A stretch of DNA of 25,685 bases, taken from NCBI GenBank assembly GCA_963612735.1, contig CAVDWX010000050.1, forward strand, positions 1 to 25,685, read 5' to 3'. This document shows, piece by piece, positions 8,825 through 17,042 of this stretch. Below the pieces are notes generated by a model. That model was not told the DNA's origin. It was given only the letters and a program-made list of their open reading frames with translations, and did not search any database. Each line of letters begins with the position of its first letter. The stretch's first letter is position 1. The DNA is from CAVDWX01 sp963612735. Lineage in GTDB: Bacteria; Bacillota_I; Bacilli_A; RFN20; CAG-826. A program made the translations under genes and the position numbers.

Positions 8825-9601
8825 TTAATTTGTTAATTTCTTTTCAAATCTAATTTTCTTTATAAGGCCAAAAAACATATTCCAGGAAGCAAACCAAAAT
8901 GAAACCAATTTTGATTTGTTATCACAAATATGGAATAAATCATAATGGCTTTTTAACTTTCTTGATAATTTATCGTGTGATATAGATACTTTACGAATTC
9001 TATACATCGCTAGATTTTCATTTAATAAATAACAATTCGCTCCTTTACATAATTTTAACAAAATAGCGTAATCATTATTTTTCTTAATATCGTTAATTTG
9101 AATCAATCCAAAATATGTTCTTAAATACATAAATGTTAAGCAACCAGGATATCCATAATGATACATTTTTCTTTTAGTTACTTTTTTAGGACCAGTAACA
9201 AATATATTCAGCCGATTATTATTTTCGTCTATTTTTTCGTAATTATGATAGGAAAAAACATAATTATTATCCTTCATAAATTCTAATTGCTTTAAAAGTT
9301 TGTCTTTAAGCCATATATCATCGCTATCTAAAAAAGCAATCCAATCGCCTTTGGCCTCTTTTAAAGCCCTATTTCTACTCAAGGCTGCTCCTAAGTTAGT
9401 ATCGTTTTTTAAGTACTTAATTCTATTGTCTTTTAAAAATGACTGGATGACTGCATCCATTTTATCTGTTGAACAATCATCAACTATGATAAGTTCCCAG
9501 TTAGGATAACTTTGATTTAAAATAGACAAAATAGATTCGCTAATGTATTTAGCGGTATTATATGAAGGCATAATAATAGATACTAATCCATAATCAATCA
9601 T
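8825..9601 (-). CDS. GT2 family glycosyltransferase (TuaG-like)
   Basis: A 258-residue GT2 enzyme with VSIIMPSYNTAKYISESI (from residue 7), ELIIVDDCSTD (D41-D42), NLGAALSRNRALKEA and the metal-binding DSDD at 92-95. The later NDYAILLKLCKGA and MYRIRKVSISHDK segments match TuaG-like enzymes of teichuronic acid loci, where the RKxSISHDK motif is typical. The ATG at 9601 is preceded by a strong GAGGAG site located within the end of the upstream priming transferase gene (gap of two bases). An 85-base AT-rich gap with no visible hairpin separates it from the dehydratase downstream. Donor sugar unknown. Confidence 0.9.
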   Translation of the reverse strand: MIDYGLVSIIMPSYNTAKYISESILSILNQSYPNWELIIVDDCSTDKMDAVIQSFLKDNRIKYLKNDTNLGAALSRNRALKEAKGDWIAFLDSDDIWLKDKLLKQLEFMKDNNYVFSYHNYEKIDENNNRLNIFVTGPKKVTKRKMYHYGYPGCLTFMYLRTYFGLIQINDIKKNNDYAILLKLCKGANCYLLNENLAMYRIRKVSISHDKLSRKLKSHYDLFHICDNKSKLVSFWFASWNMFFGLIKKIRFEKKLTN

Positions 9602-9603
9602 GT

Positions 9604-10317
9604 CTATTTTTTCTCCTCGCAGTATTTATATTTTTTACCACAAACAGCAAGGACTGTCATTATTAATATCTTAATATCATTTAGCAAAGACATTTCTTTT
9701 AAACCTTTAAGATTAAAATACATTTTCTTTGGCAAAACTTCACTTATATAAACCCTATCAGCGTCATCGCAATCTTTTAATAAATCGGCTTCGTCTTTAA
9801 AATAAATGCTCGATAAACTAGTGACACCCGCTGGGAGAAGAAGTGTAGCTAACATTTGATTAGAATATTGATCAACATATTTAGGAACTTCAGGTCTAGT
9901 TCCAATAAATGTCATTGTTCCTCTTAATATATCGATAAGCTGACAAATTTCATCTAACCTAAATCGACGAATAAAATGACCAACTCTAGTTATTCTTGCA
10001 TCACGATCAATAGTTAAAGAGCCTTTTTTATCAGCGTCAATAAACATTGATCTAAATTTAAAAATTCTAAAACGCTTTCCATATTGGCTCACCCTTTCCT
10101 GACGATAAAAAACAGGACCTTTGCTATCTATTTTAATAGCAATAGCTAAAATCAAAAATAAAGGAAATAAAAGTATTAGCATTAAAAAGGAAATTAAAAT
10201 ATCAAATACACGTTTAAAAAATAGATACAAATTCTTTTTTCTAAGTATTAAATAATATTCTTTTACTTCTTCTATTTGCATAAAAGAAGGTAACTTTTCC
10301 CATTTTTTGATAAGCAT
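9604..10317 (-). CDS. PglC/WcaJ-type priming sugar-1-phosphate transferase
   Basis: A 237-residue monotopic phosphoglycosyltransferase that moves a sugar 1-phosphate from UDP-sugar to undecaprenyl phosphate, starting repeat-unit assembly. A re-entrant hydrophobic helix spans about 38-63 and ends in KIDSKGPVFYRQ. Then come FRIFKFRSM (84-91), the catalytic D122-E123 dyad in RFRLDEICQL, and GTRPE (139-143). The protein lacks the extra N-terminal membrane domain of WcaJ, and also lacks a fused acetyltransferase such as in PglB of Neisseria, so it is PglC-sized with about 30 extra N-terminal residues. Its start overlaps the aminotransferase stop by one base (TAATG). This pairing suggests it accepts the amino-trideoxy sugar made by its neighbours. 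Confidence 0.92.
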   Translation of the reverse strand: MLIKKWEKLPSFMQIEEVKEYYLILRKKNLYLFFKRVFDILISFLMLILLFPLFLILAIAIKIDSKGPVFYRQERVSQYGKRFRIFKFRSMFIDADKKGSLTIDRDARITRVGHFIRRFRLDEICQLIDILRGTMTFIGTRPEVPKYVDQYSNQMLATLLLPAGVTSLSSIYFKDEADLLKDCDDADRVYISEVLPKKMYFNLKGLKEMSLLNDIKILIMTVLAVCGKKYKYCEEKK

Positions 10318-11519
10318 TATAAATATTCTTTCAATATTTGAACAAAGTTATCAATAACATATTGAACTTGTTCATCGGTTAAGCAAGTATGGAGTGGAAG
10401 AGTAATTTCATGTGCAAAATGCTCATATGCATGAGGATAATCTTTGATATCAAAACCAATATTTTTATATCCAGTATGGAGAGGGAGTGGTTTATAGTGA
10501 ACGTTGCAAGCTATCCCTTTTACAGCCATTTTATTAATAATTTCACCGCGTTGTTCATAATTAATAAACGGTACTTCAACAATATATAAATGTCCTGAAG
10601 ATTGATAAATGGAACAATAATGATTTAACGTTTTAACACCTAATGGTTTAAGAGCTTCATCATATCGCTTAATAATCGTTTTCCTTCTTTCAAGCAAAGA
10701 TGGATAACGAATAAATTGCTTTAATCCTATAGCCGCAGCAATGTCAGTCATATTGCATTTATAATAGGGTCCTACTACATCATATTCCCAAGCACCTAAT
10801 TTTGTTTTAGCCAAAGCATCCTTTGATTGGCCGTGTAAAGATAATAATTGTAGTTGATGATATATCTCTTCATCATCAATTCCATCAATACTCCTCCAAG
10901 CAAGGCAACCGCCTTCGCCAGTGGTAAAATTCTTCACTGCATGAAAACTAAAAGAAGAAAAATCAGCAACACTACCAATCATTTTACCTTTGTAAGTAGC
11001 TCCAAGAGCGTGAGCGGTATCAGCGCAAACAATAATTCTTCCAATCGCTTTTTGAATTTGATTATTCGCTTTAAATAAATCTTTTTTGGATTCAATAATT
11101 CGATATATTCGATCATAATCACAAGGTACGCCACCTAAATCAACTGGAATAATAACTTTAGTTTTATTGGTGATCGCTTTTTCTAATGCGTCATAATCCA
11201 TTTCTAAATTATCTTTTTGTGAATCGATTAAAATTAATTTTGCTCCGACATGACAAACAATAGATGCGGAAGCAGTATATGTATAAGCTGGGACTATTAC
11301 TTCATCACCAGGACCTACATCTAAAAGTCTAAGTGCTAATTCAGCACAAGCAGTTTGAGAATTTAAGCACACACATTTTTTAACATTTAACCAAGAAGCA
11401 AGCACTTTTTCTAATTCTTTAGTACGGGGTCCTGTTGTAATCCATCCCGATTTAAGTGCCTTAACTACTTCTTCTATCTCTAATTCAGATATATCAGGTG
11501 GTGAAAATGGTACTTTCAT
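10317..11519 (-). CDS. DegT/DnrJ/EryC1/StrS PLP-dependent sugar aminotransferase
   Basis: A 400-residue PLP enzyme that converts the 4-keto group of a nucleotide-linked deoxy sugar to an amine. The family start VPFSPPDISELEIEEV is followed by SGWITTGPRTKELE (24-37), the aldehyde-binding ADTAHALG (D167) and the internal aldimine lysine K196 in SFHAVKNFTTGEGG. These are standard for PglE/WbpE-type enzymes. A strong AGGAG site sits in the final codons of the GT4 gene upstream, 9 bases before the ATG. With the WbpM-like dehydratase it should produce UDP-2-acetamido-4-amino-2,4,6-trideoxyhexose. No 4-N-acetyltransferase (PglD-type) is seen in the window, so the amine may stay free. Confidence 0.93.
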   Translation of the reverse strand: MKVPFSPPDISELEIEEVVKALKSGWITTGPRTKELEKVLASWLNVKKCVCLNSQTACAELALRLLDVGPGDEVIVPAYTYTASASIVCHVGAKLILIDSQKDNLEMDYDALEKAITNKTKVIIPVDLGGVPCDYDRIYRIIESKKDLFKANNQIQKAIGRIIVCADTAHALGATYKGKMIGSVADFSSFSFHAVKNFTTGEGGCLAWRSIDGIDDEEIYHQLQLLSLHGQSKDALAKTKLGAWEYDVVGPYYKCNMTDIAAAIGLKQFIRYPSLLERRKTIIKRYDEALKPLGVKTLNHYCSIYQSSGHLYIVEVPFINYEQRGEIINKMAVKGIACNVHYKPLPLHTGYKNIGFDIKDYPHAYEHFAHEITLPLHTCLTDEQVQYVIDNFVQILKEYL

Positions 11520-11523
11520 TGTG

Positions 11524-12615
11524 TTAATCTCCTAATAGTAATGATAAAAATCTTTCTCTGTTTGTCTCGTAACTATACTTACTTGAGGTTATTCTAACAC
11601 CCTCTTTTAATGTATTTAATAACTCATTATTTGATAATAGATGAACCATTTTATCATATAAATCATTTTCATCGTTAAATTTATATAATAATGAATCAAA
11701 ACCATCATTTAAGATGCATCCGGCTTGAAAGAACGAAGAAGATAAAATAGGTACGCCCGCTAAAAGGGATTCAACTAAAATGCCAGGTAAACCTTCAGTG
11801 GAGTATCTAGTAGGAAAAACAAATAATTTATAATTTGATAAAGTTTTAATCACATCTTCGTTATTTATTGTACCCTTATAATTTATATAATCATAACTCA
11901 AATAACTATTAAACTGAGACAATAAATGCGTAGGTAATTGTAAGGAACCATATATATCTAATTGAATGCTAATTCCGTTTTCGTTACACTTTCTAACAGC
12001 GGATAATAAATCAAATATCCCTTTTTCAACACATACACGCGAACAAAACACAATTTTATTATTATCTTTACGATTAACATTATTAAATAATTCGATGTTT
12101 TCTTTAAAATTGACCAAAGTCATTACATTATTGATATGGAAATAACCTTTATATGCGTCGCTGATGACATCAGTTTCAGGAAGAATTAAATCTAATTTAG
12201 CTAATTGTTTATTCCAATATTTGTTTTGTTTTATTAATGAATAATTTTTATTGAGTAAAAAATCATGACATTGTTCAGGATTTAATTTATCTAAAACAAT
12301 ATGAAGTAAGGATGTCCCAATTAATGAATACACTATTCTCTTCTTATATATTTTATTAATAAAATTAATATAAGGCACTAGTAGTTTAACTCCTCTAGAA
12401 GCAGTAAGCAAAAGAATAACATCATAATGTTTTATCGCTTTTTTGATACTAATAAAGGTCTTTAATGGCTTTTTTTTAATATCATCTAAATCAATGACAA
12501 GAGGATTAAAACCTTCTTTATTTATCACATTTATATAAGTTCTAACTTTAAGAACCTGTCCAGCGAAATCTCTTTTCCCGCTAGCGTTGTTACCAATAAT
12601 ACATATCTTTTTCAT
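11524..12615 (-). CDS. GT4 family glycosyltransferase
   Basis: A 363-residue GT4 enzyme. The N-terminal segment is ICIIGNNASGKRDFAGQVLK, a small glycine-rich loop as in GT4 acceptor domains. The donor domain shows IVFCSRVCVEKGIFDLLSA (R193, K198) and the EX7E motif E274-E282 in STEGLPGILVESLLAG. The ATG at 12615 follows the C5-epimerase-like gene by 10 bases with only a weak ribosome binding site. The end of the gene carries the AGGAG site used by the aminotransferase, so the two are likely co-transcribed. Acceptor and donor are unknown; adjacency to the epimerase-like protein suggests it could handle the uronic acid residue, which is speculation. Confidence 0.9.
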   Translation of the reverse strand: MKKICIIGNNASGKRDFAGQVLKVRTYINVINKEGFNPLVIDLDDIKKKPLKTFISIKKAIKHYDVILLLTASRGVKLLVPYINFINKIYKKRIVYSLIGTSLLHIVLDKLNPEQCHDFLLNKNYSLIKQNKYWNKQLAKLDLILPETDVISDAYKGYFHINNVMTLVNFKENIELFNNVNRKDNNKIVFCSRVCVEKGIFDLLSAVRKCNENGISIQLDIYGSLQLPTHLLSQFNSYLSYDYINYKGTINNEDVIKTLSNYKLFVFPTRYSTEGLPGILVESLLAGVPILSSSFFQAGCILNDGFDSLLYKFNDENDLYDKMVHLLSNNELLNTLKEGVRITSSKYSYETNRERFLSLLLGD

Positions 12616-12625
12616 AATATTATAA

Positions 12626-13543
12626 TTATTCTTTAGAAAATATCTTTTGAATGCCCTTATTAAATATAGCTTTTCGTTTATTTTTTTTCTTTGAAGCTAC
12701 ATTTAAAAGAAGATCGTAATACTTTTTAATTATAGATGAGTGCGTATATTCATATAAAACTTTGAGTTGTGCAATATGAAGATTGTGATAAAAAGGAGAG
12801 GCAATTGTTTTGCCTAAATCATATTTGCTCCAATAACCGTTATATATTTGTGGGAGTTTTCTTTCTAACGATCTAATGGTCTTATTTAAATAAGCACAAT
12901 ATTTATCATCTTTACTAATTATGACATAATCCATTAGTCCAAAAATAGCAAATATCCAACCATTAAAAACTGCAGGCTTATGAGTGTATTCCAAAAGAAT
13001 TACATCTTCATCGTCATATAAAGTTGTTCCACCATCATTAACATCGATTAGCATTGCATCAATTGCTTTTTTGGCTAACATTAAATATTTGTTATCCGTA
13101 GTTAAAACATATGCCCTAATGAGTAATGAAGCGCCTTCACCTTGCGCCATTGCACCATATGGAGCATGAGGATATACATCTCCAAAATTATTCCATAAGC
13201 CGCTATCTTCAATGTTATTAACAGCCCACTCAACCTGTTTTAAAAATTTAGCTTTCATTAAATCAGAATCTTGTCCTAATAGCATGAGGTCGTAACAACC
13301 TAACCCATATTGAAAGATCGCAACAGGAAACAGCTTATTTGAATTATCTTTTTGATAATAATGGTAATAATCAATATCGTAATAATGTTCTTTATCTTTG
13401 CTTACTTTTTCAGTTAAGTTATTATAATATCCTTTGATTTCTTCAAACGAATAACATTGTCCTTCGTTTTGATTCACATGTAATAAAGATGTCCCTTTAA
13501 ACATTCTAATCCATTTTTTAATATTTTTTATTGAAAGTCCCAT
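12626..13543 (-). CDS. D-glucuronyl C5-epimerase-like protein (C5-epim_C family)
   Basis: A 305-residue protein resembling the C-terminal (alpha/alpha)-toroid domain of heparosan glucuronyl C5-epimerases, which invert D-glucuronic acid to L-iduronic acid within a glycan chain. Diagnostic segments in order: PYGAMAQGEGASLLIRAY (128-145), KPAVFNGWIFAIFGLMDY (189-206), YNGYWSKYDLG (234-244) and YHNLHIAQLKVLYEYTH (252-268). No signal peptide or membrane helix is seen, so it appears cytoplasmic and would act on a lipid-linked oligosaccharide rather than on exported polymer. It lies one base after its GT4 neighbour at 13545-14621 and 10 bases before another GT4. Ugd encoded at 20370-21578 would provide the GlcA. 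A related toroid fold with another role is possible, but the motif match is good. Confidence 0.78.
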   Translation of the reverse strand: MGLSIKNIKKWIRMFKGTSLLHVNQNEGQCYSFEEIKGYYNNLTEKVSKDKEHYYDIDYYHYYQKDNSNKLFPVAIFQYGLGCYDLMLLGQDSDLMKAKFLKQVEWAVNNIEDSGLWNNFGDVYPHAPYGAMAQGEGASLLIRAYVLTTDNKYLMLAKKAIDAMLIDVNDGGTTLYDDEDVILLEYTHKPAVFNGWIFAIFGLMDYVIISKDDKYCAYLNKTIRSLERKLPQIYNGYWSKYDLGKTIASPFYHNLHIAQLKVLYEYTHSSIIKKYYDLLLNVASKKKNKRKAIFNKGIQKIFSKE

Positions 13544-13544
13544 A

Positions 13545-14621
13545 TCATTTTATTAATAAATTATCAAATAATAATATCCATTTATTTGCAATATCATCTA
13601 AATTGTTATCTTTATAAAAATCTTTTTTGAATATTACACAATTATCTTTATAAATCTTTAAATTATTATATACCTTTTTTAATGCTATAAGACCACTATT
13701 GATATCATTTGGCTTGCCATAAACGATACCATTATAATCATTATTTACAAGATATGAAGCTGCTCCACCATTAAAGTTAGAAGTTACAATTGGTAATTCA
13801 CTCATAATAGCTTCTATTAAGACATTAGGCATTCCTTCATATAAGGATGTAAACAATAATACATCCGAGGCGCATAATTCATCTTTAGCGTTATGATTAA
13901 AGGTATGAATATAAACATTATTAATATCGTGATCATTAATAAATTCTTTCAAAGATGACTCTAACGCTCCTTTACCATAGATGTCATATTTAGAATTGGG
14001 ATAAAGTTCATTAAATTTCTTAAAAATCAATAAAGCGGTTTGATAATTCTTTTGTTCATCAAGTCGACCAATAGAGATGATTCTAAATATATCGTCATTT
14101 CTTTTTCTAGTTACAAAATTAGATTCAACACAAGGATTAGGAATAACGACCATCTTCTTTTGTATTTTTTTAATAAACCAATTCTTTATATCTTCGGTTT
14201 GAACCACTACACCATCAGCGCTTTTAAAAACAAAATTCCTAAACAAACGTAACTTTTTATCTTTCGGATAATCGGCGGGAGAATTACGTTCTCCAAATAT
14301 TTTTTTAACGCGTAAACCAATAGAAGCAGCACATATTAACATATCAGAATTAATGGTAAATCCTAAACAAATATCAATTTTATTTTTCTTAATAATATTC
14401 CGTATTTCTTTAATTTTAGTATATGCTCCTCTATGTTTATTATTGTTGAATCCACTTAAACGTATTTTATCTGAAATATCAAAATGTGCATCATTCGTAA
14501 TAGAACAAGTACTATAAATAAAAACATCATGCTCTTCTACCCATTTAGAGCAAAGCATGGTTGCTACTCTTTCCGCTCCACCACCAGATAAGCCATTAGA
14601 TATGATAAATAAAATCTTCAT
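13545..14621 (-). CDS. GT4 family glycosyltransferase (PglH/PglJ-like)
   Basis: A 358-residue GT4 enzyme. ISNGLSGGGAERVATMLCSK at the N-terminus is the glycine-rich loop seen in PglJ/PglH-like GalNAc transferases. The donor domain has IISIGRLDEQKNYQTALLIF (R186, K191) and the EX7E motif E262-E270 in YEGMPNVLIEAIMSELP. It is the first gene of the long minus-strand unit that ends at 5152. The ATG at 14621 lacks a ribosome binding site, and an extended -10 element lies only 18 bases upstream, so the mRNA leader is probably around a dozen bases or shorter. A plus-strand frame inside it is a shadow. Confidence 0.9.
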   Translation of the reverse strand: MKILFIISNGLSGGGAERVATMLCSKWVEEHDVFIYSTCSITNDAHFDISDKIRLSGFNNNKHRGAYTKIKEIRNIIKKNKIDICLGFTINSDMLICAASIGLRVKKIFGERNSPADYPKDKKLRLFRNFVFKSADGVVVQTEDIKNWFIKKIQKKMVVIPNPCVESNFVTRKRNDDIFRIISIGRLDEQKNYQTALLIFKKFNELYPNSKYDIYGKGALESSLKEFINDHDINNVYIHTFNHNAKDELCASDVLLFTSLYEGMPNVLIEAIMSELPIVTSNFNGGAASYLVNNDYNGIVYGKPNDINSGLIALKKVYNNLKIYKDNCVIFKKDFYKDNNLDDIANKWILLFDNLLIK

Positions 14622-14627
14622 TATGTT

Positions 14628-14656
14628 TTGTATTTTATTATTATATCAAATATAAT
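14628..14656 (+). promoter_or_regulatory. Promoter for the membrane protein/polymerase unit, probably leaderless
   Basis: A perfect TATAAT lies at 14651-14656, with TTGTAT (three of six consensus bases, 17-base spacer) at 14628-14633. The ATG at 14663 begins six bases after the -10 element, exactly where transcription would start, and no Shine-Dalgarno sequence precedes it. This arrangement fits a leaderless mRNA. It overlaps the opposing promoter at 14640-14648. Confidence 0.42.
14640..14648 (-). promoter_or_regulatory. Extended -10 promoter for the 14621-to-5152 unit
   Basis: The minus strand reads TGATATAAT, followed by AATA as in the promoter at 3170-3178. The GT4 start codon is 18 bases downstream. 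No good -35 box is seen. It overlaps the plus-strand promoter, so the two divergent transcripts probably compete for RNA polymerase. Confidence 0.48.
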
Positions 14657-14662
14657 TTGACC

Positions 14663-15847
14663 ATGAAAAGTTTAAACAAGAAACAATTAATAAAATACAT
14701 GCTCTTTATAATTATGAATTGTTTCTTTTTTTTAATACCTCTTTCTTATAATTCATATACTAGTGATACCAAAATGGAATATATCGCTAACGAAATGGCT
14801 AATATAGCCACTAAACTTGGCGATAATAATTTATTTGCGGTAACCATTCCTTCTAGTGAAGAATCAGCCGAGACGACATCCTCTAATAATCTTGGTGTAT
14901 CCGTGACAGCTCAAAATAATCTAATGTATACTGTTAATCCGTTTCAATTATCTAACGGATTTTTAAATAATGCATTATCGTTCTCTTTTAATGGAATAGA
15001 TTATCCATATATCAATTATGTCTTATCATCAGGCGCCTATTCCAATCATTATGATAAAGGTAAAATTATACTAGATACTTATTATTTAGAACTTTATAAG
15101 AAGGATTCAAACTCTAATTATAATGGAACTTCTAATTTTTGTTATATCAGTCAAAAATATGCCGACCAAATATTAAAAGATAATCCAAATTATCAAAGTT
15201 ATGATGATATTATTGACCAGCGCCTAAATATAGCTTATAACAACGAAACATTTGAATGGAAAATTAGTAATGTCATATTAAATCATGGCCAATACTATAA
15301 CGGATTAGTGGACATATACGATGACTTTGTTCTTGCATATAAATGGGTACCAAAACCATTTTGCAATAATGTAACTTTATCAGCATATTTCGGTGGGAAC
15401 ACATATGCCAACATTAGAGCAATGAAATTTTTATCTAACATTGATAAATCATCATTCAAGGTATATCGCAAAAATTTATCTCAATTTGATTCTAAAACAC
15501 TAGACACTATTGAAAATTATTTAAATACACTTCCAACATATAAAAACAACACTAAAATGTATTATCTTGAAATTGCGATTATTGGGATTTGCCTAATAAC
15601 AGCGACATTCTTTTTTACAAAGGCGATGAAAAAAGAATTAAATTTAATAAAGCTTATGGTATCTTCGACAATATCGTTGGTTATAATTTATTCCATATTC
15701 TGGCTATTATATAAAATCAGTAAAAACGTGACATATTTATCTAATATTGGTGTATTAGGCTTAATTGTATTATATGCAATATCTCTATTAACTTTATTAG
15801 TTATAGCTATCATCAACAATATAAAGGAAAAATATGAAACGCATTGA
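14663..15847 (+). CDS. Unrecognised membrane protein with large extracytoplasmic domain
   Basis: About 394 residues from ATG 14663; a TTG at 14657 in the same frame is less likely because it falls at the edge of the -10 element. One helix at about 10-28 is followed by a ~270-residue polar domain rich in Asn, Ser and Tyr, then three helices at about 302-320, 329-351 and 362-384. The order (one helix, big outside domain, three helices) is that of MacB/FtsX-like permeases, and the segment FCYISQKYADQIL...YDDIIDQRLNIAYNNE faintly resembles the MacB external domain. There is no ATPase gene nearby and no clear FtsX signature, so function is unknown. It overlaps the polymerase gene by 14 bases, suggesting the two proteins work together in chain assembly or export. 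Confidence 0.8.
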   Translation: MKSLNKKQLIKYMLFIIMNCFFFLIPLSYNSYTSDTKMEYIANEMANIATKLGDNNLFAVTIPSSEESAETTSSNNLGVSVTAQNNLMYTVNPFQLSNGFLNNALSFSFNGIDYPYINYVLSSGAYSNHYDKGKIILDTYYLELYKKDSNSNYNGTSNFCYISQKYADQILKDNPNYQSYDDIIDQRLNIAYNNETFEWKISNVILNHGQYYNGLVDIYDDFVLAYKWVPKPFCNNVTLSAYFGGNTYANIRAMKFLSNIDKSSFKVYRKNLSQFDSKTLDTIENYLNTLPTYKNNTKMYYLEIAIIGICLITATFFFTKAMKKELNLIKLMVSSTISLVIIYSIFWLLYKISKNVTYLSNIGVLGLIVLYAISLLTLLVIAIINNIKEKYETH

Positions 15848-17042
15848 TTTCAAACAATATTTTAAAGATAGAAATGCTACGATTAGAAGTTTACTAATTA
15901 TAAATTTATTATGTTTTTTTACAACATACTTTATATGTGATGAAATGCCTTATCTAAATTATTTAACATATCCATTTGCTTTAGCTATTGGATTTCTATC
16001 GATATATTATTACTATAAAAACAAAATAAAGCCCGACCTAAAGCCTATGATATGTATATATGTATTTGTAGGGATCATATATCTAGTTAGTTTTATAGCT
16101 AATCCAAAAGAAGCAATAACATATAAAACAATGCTTGTCTTAGCGCTTTTTTCAACAGCATTATATTTATCTTGCTTTATAATAAAAGATACAAAACTAA
16201 TTATGAGATTACTCATAATTGCTGGATTATTCTTAATGATTACTTTCATTGCTATCTATTTTAAACAATTAATAAAACTTGATTTTTCAACAGTTCGATT
16301 AGGCAGCGAAATAGGGAATGAGAATGTTGTATCAATGAAGATGGTAACCGTTGCAATTACACTTGGTGCATACATCGCCTATAATAAAAAATATATCTTA
16401 ATTCCAATCTTATTTATCTTATTTATTTGTGCCATTAGTTCTGGATCAAAAAAAGGATTATTTGGCATATTGTTTGCGTCAATTTCGACCATTTATCTTA
16501 TTTTAAGAAAGAGACCAATTATTGCTATAATTACAATAATTGGCGTATGTCTAGGTTTATATTGCATAATATGGTATGTCCCACAATTTGAATTAATTAA
16601 GCATCGATTAATGTTATACATTTCAGGAAAAGAAGGTGGTACAACTGATGCTTCATCGTTTTTAAGAGACTTATACAAAGAAAATGCCTTATATCTATCT
16701 TTTAAAAACTTATTAATTGGATATGGGATAAGCGGTTTTAGTTTCGCTTCAGGAATAGGTACTTATTCTCATAATAATTTTACTGAACTATTGTGTAATT
16801 TCGGTTTATTTGGTTTTATATCATTTCACTGTATTTTTGTTTATCTAATATTAAAATTCAATCCGAAAATGATTATAAAAAAAGAAACAATTGGACTATT
16901 TTTAGTTTTGCTATTTTATATAATGGTTTTATTTGGTTCAATCGAATATTATAGCAAAATCATGTATATTTGTTTTGCATTGTGTCTATATATAAATTAT
17001 GAAAACGAAAATGGAATTAACACAAGAGAGGTAACTATTTAA
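15834..17042 (+). CDS. wzy: Wzy-type polysaccharide polymerase (O-antigen ligase family)
   Basis: A 402-residue polytopic membrane protein with about ten helices. The Wzy_C signature is visible: SSGSKKGLFGI (203-212), then a ~60-residue external loop containing ASSFLRDLYKENA, then GYGISGFS and YSHNNFTELLCNFGLFG (311-327). Members join repeat units carried on undecaprenyl diphosphate at the outer face, or ligate the finished chain. It starts within the end of the preceding gene (14-base overlap) with AAAGGAAAA upstream. Its last 8 bases overlap the stop end of the convergent UDP-glucuronate 4-epimerase gene, so no terminator separates the two operons. It is the only polymerase candidate in the window. 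Confidence 0.9.
   Translation: MKRIDFKQYFKDRNATIRSLLIINLLCFFTTYFICDEMPYLNYLTYPFALAIGFLSIYYYYKNKIKPDLKPMICIYVFVGIIYLVSFIANPKEAITYKTMLVLALFSTALYLSCFIIKDTKLIMRLLIIAGLFLMITFIAIYFKQLIKLDFSTVRLGSEIGNENVVSMKMVTVAITLGAYIAYNKKYILIPILFILFICAISSGSKKGLFGILFASISTIYLILRKRPIIAIITIIGVCLGLYCIIWYVPQFELIKHRLMLYISGKEGGTTDASSFLRDLYKENALYLSFKNLLIGYGISGFSFASGIGTYSHNNFTELLCNFGLFGFISFHCIFVYLILKFNPKMIIKKETIGLFLVLLFYIMVLFGSIEYYSKIMYICFALCLYINYENENGINTREVTI

Noticed and set aside
14725..14733. Run of eight T in the membrane protein gene
   Set aside because: A/T runs of this length are expected in AT-rich DNA and encode Phe residues in a membrane helix; not counted with the G tracts.
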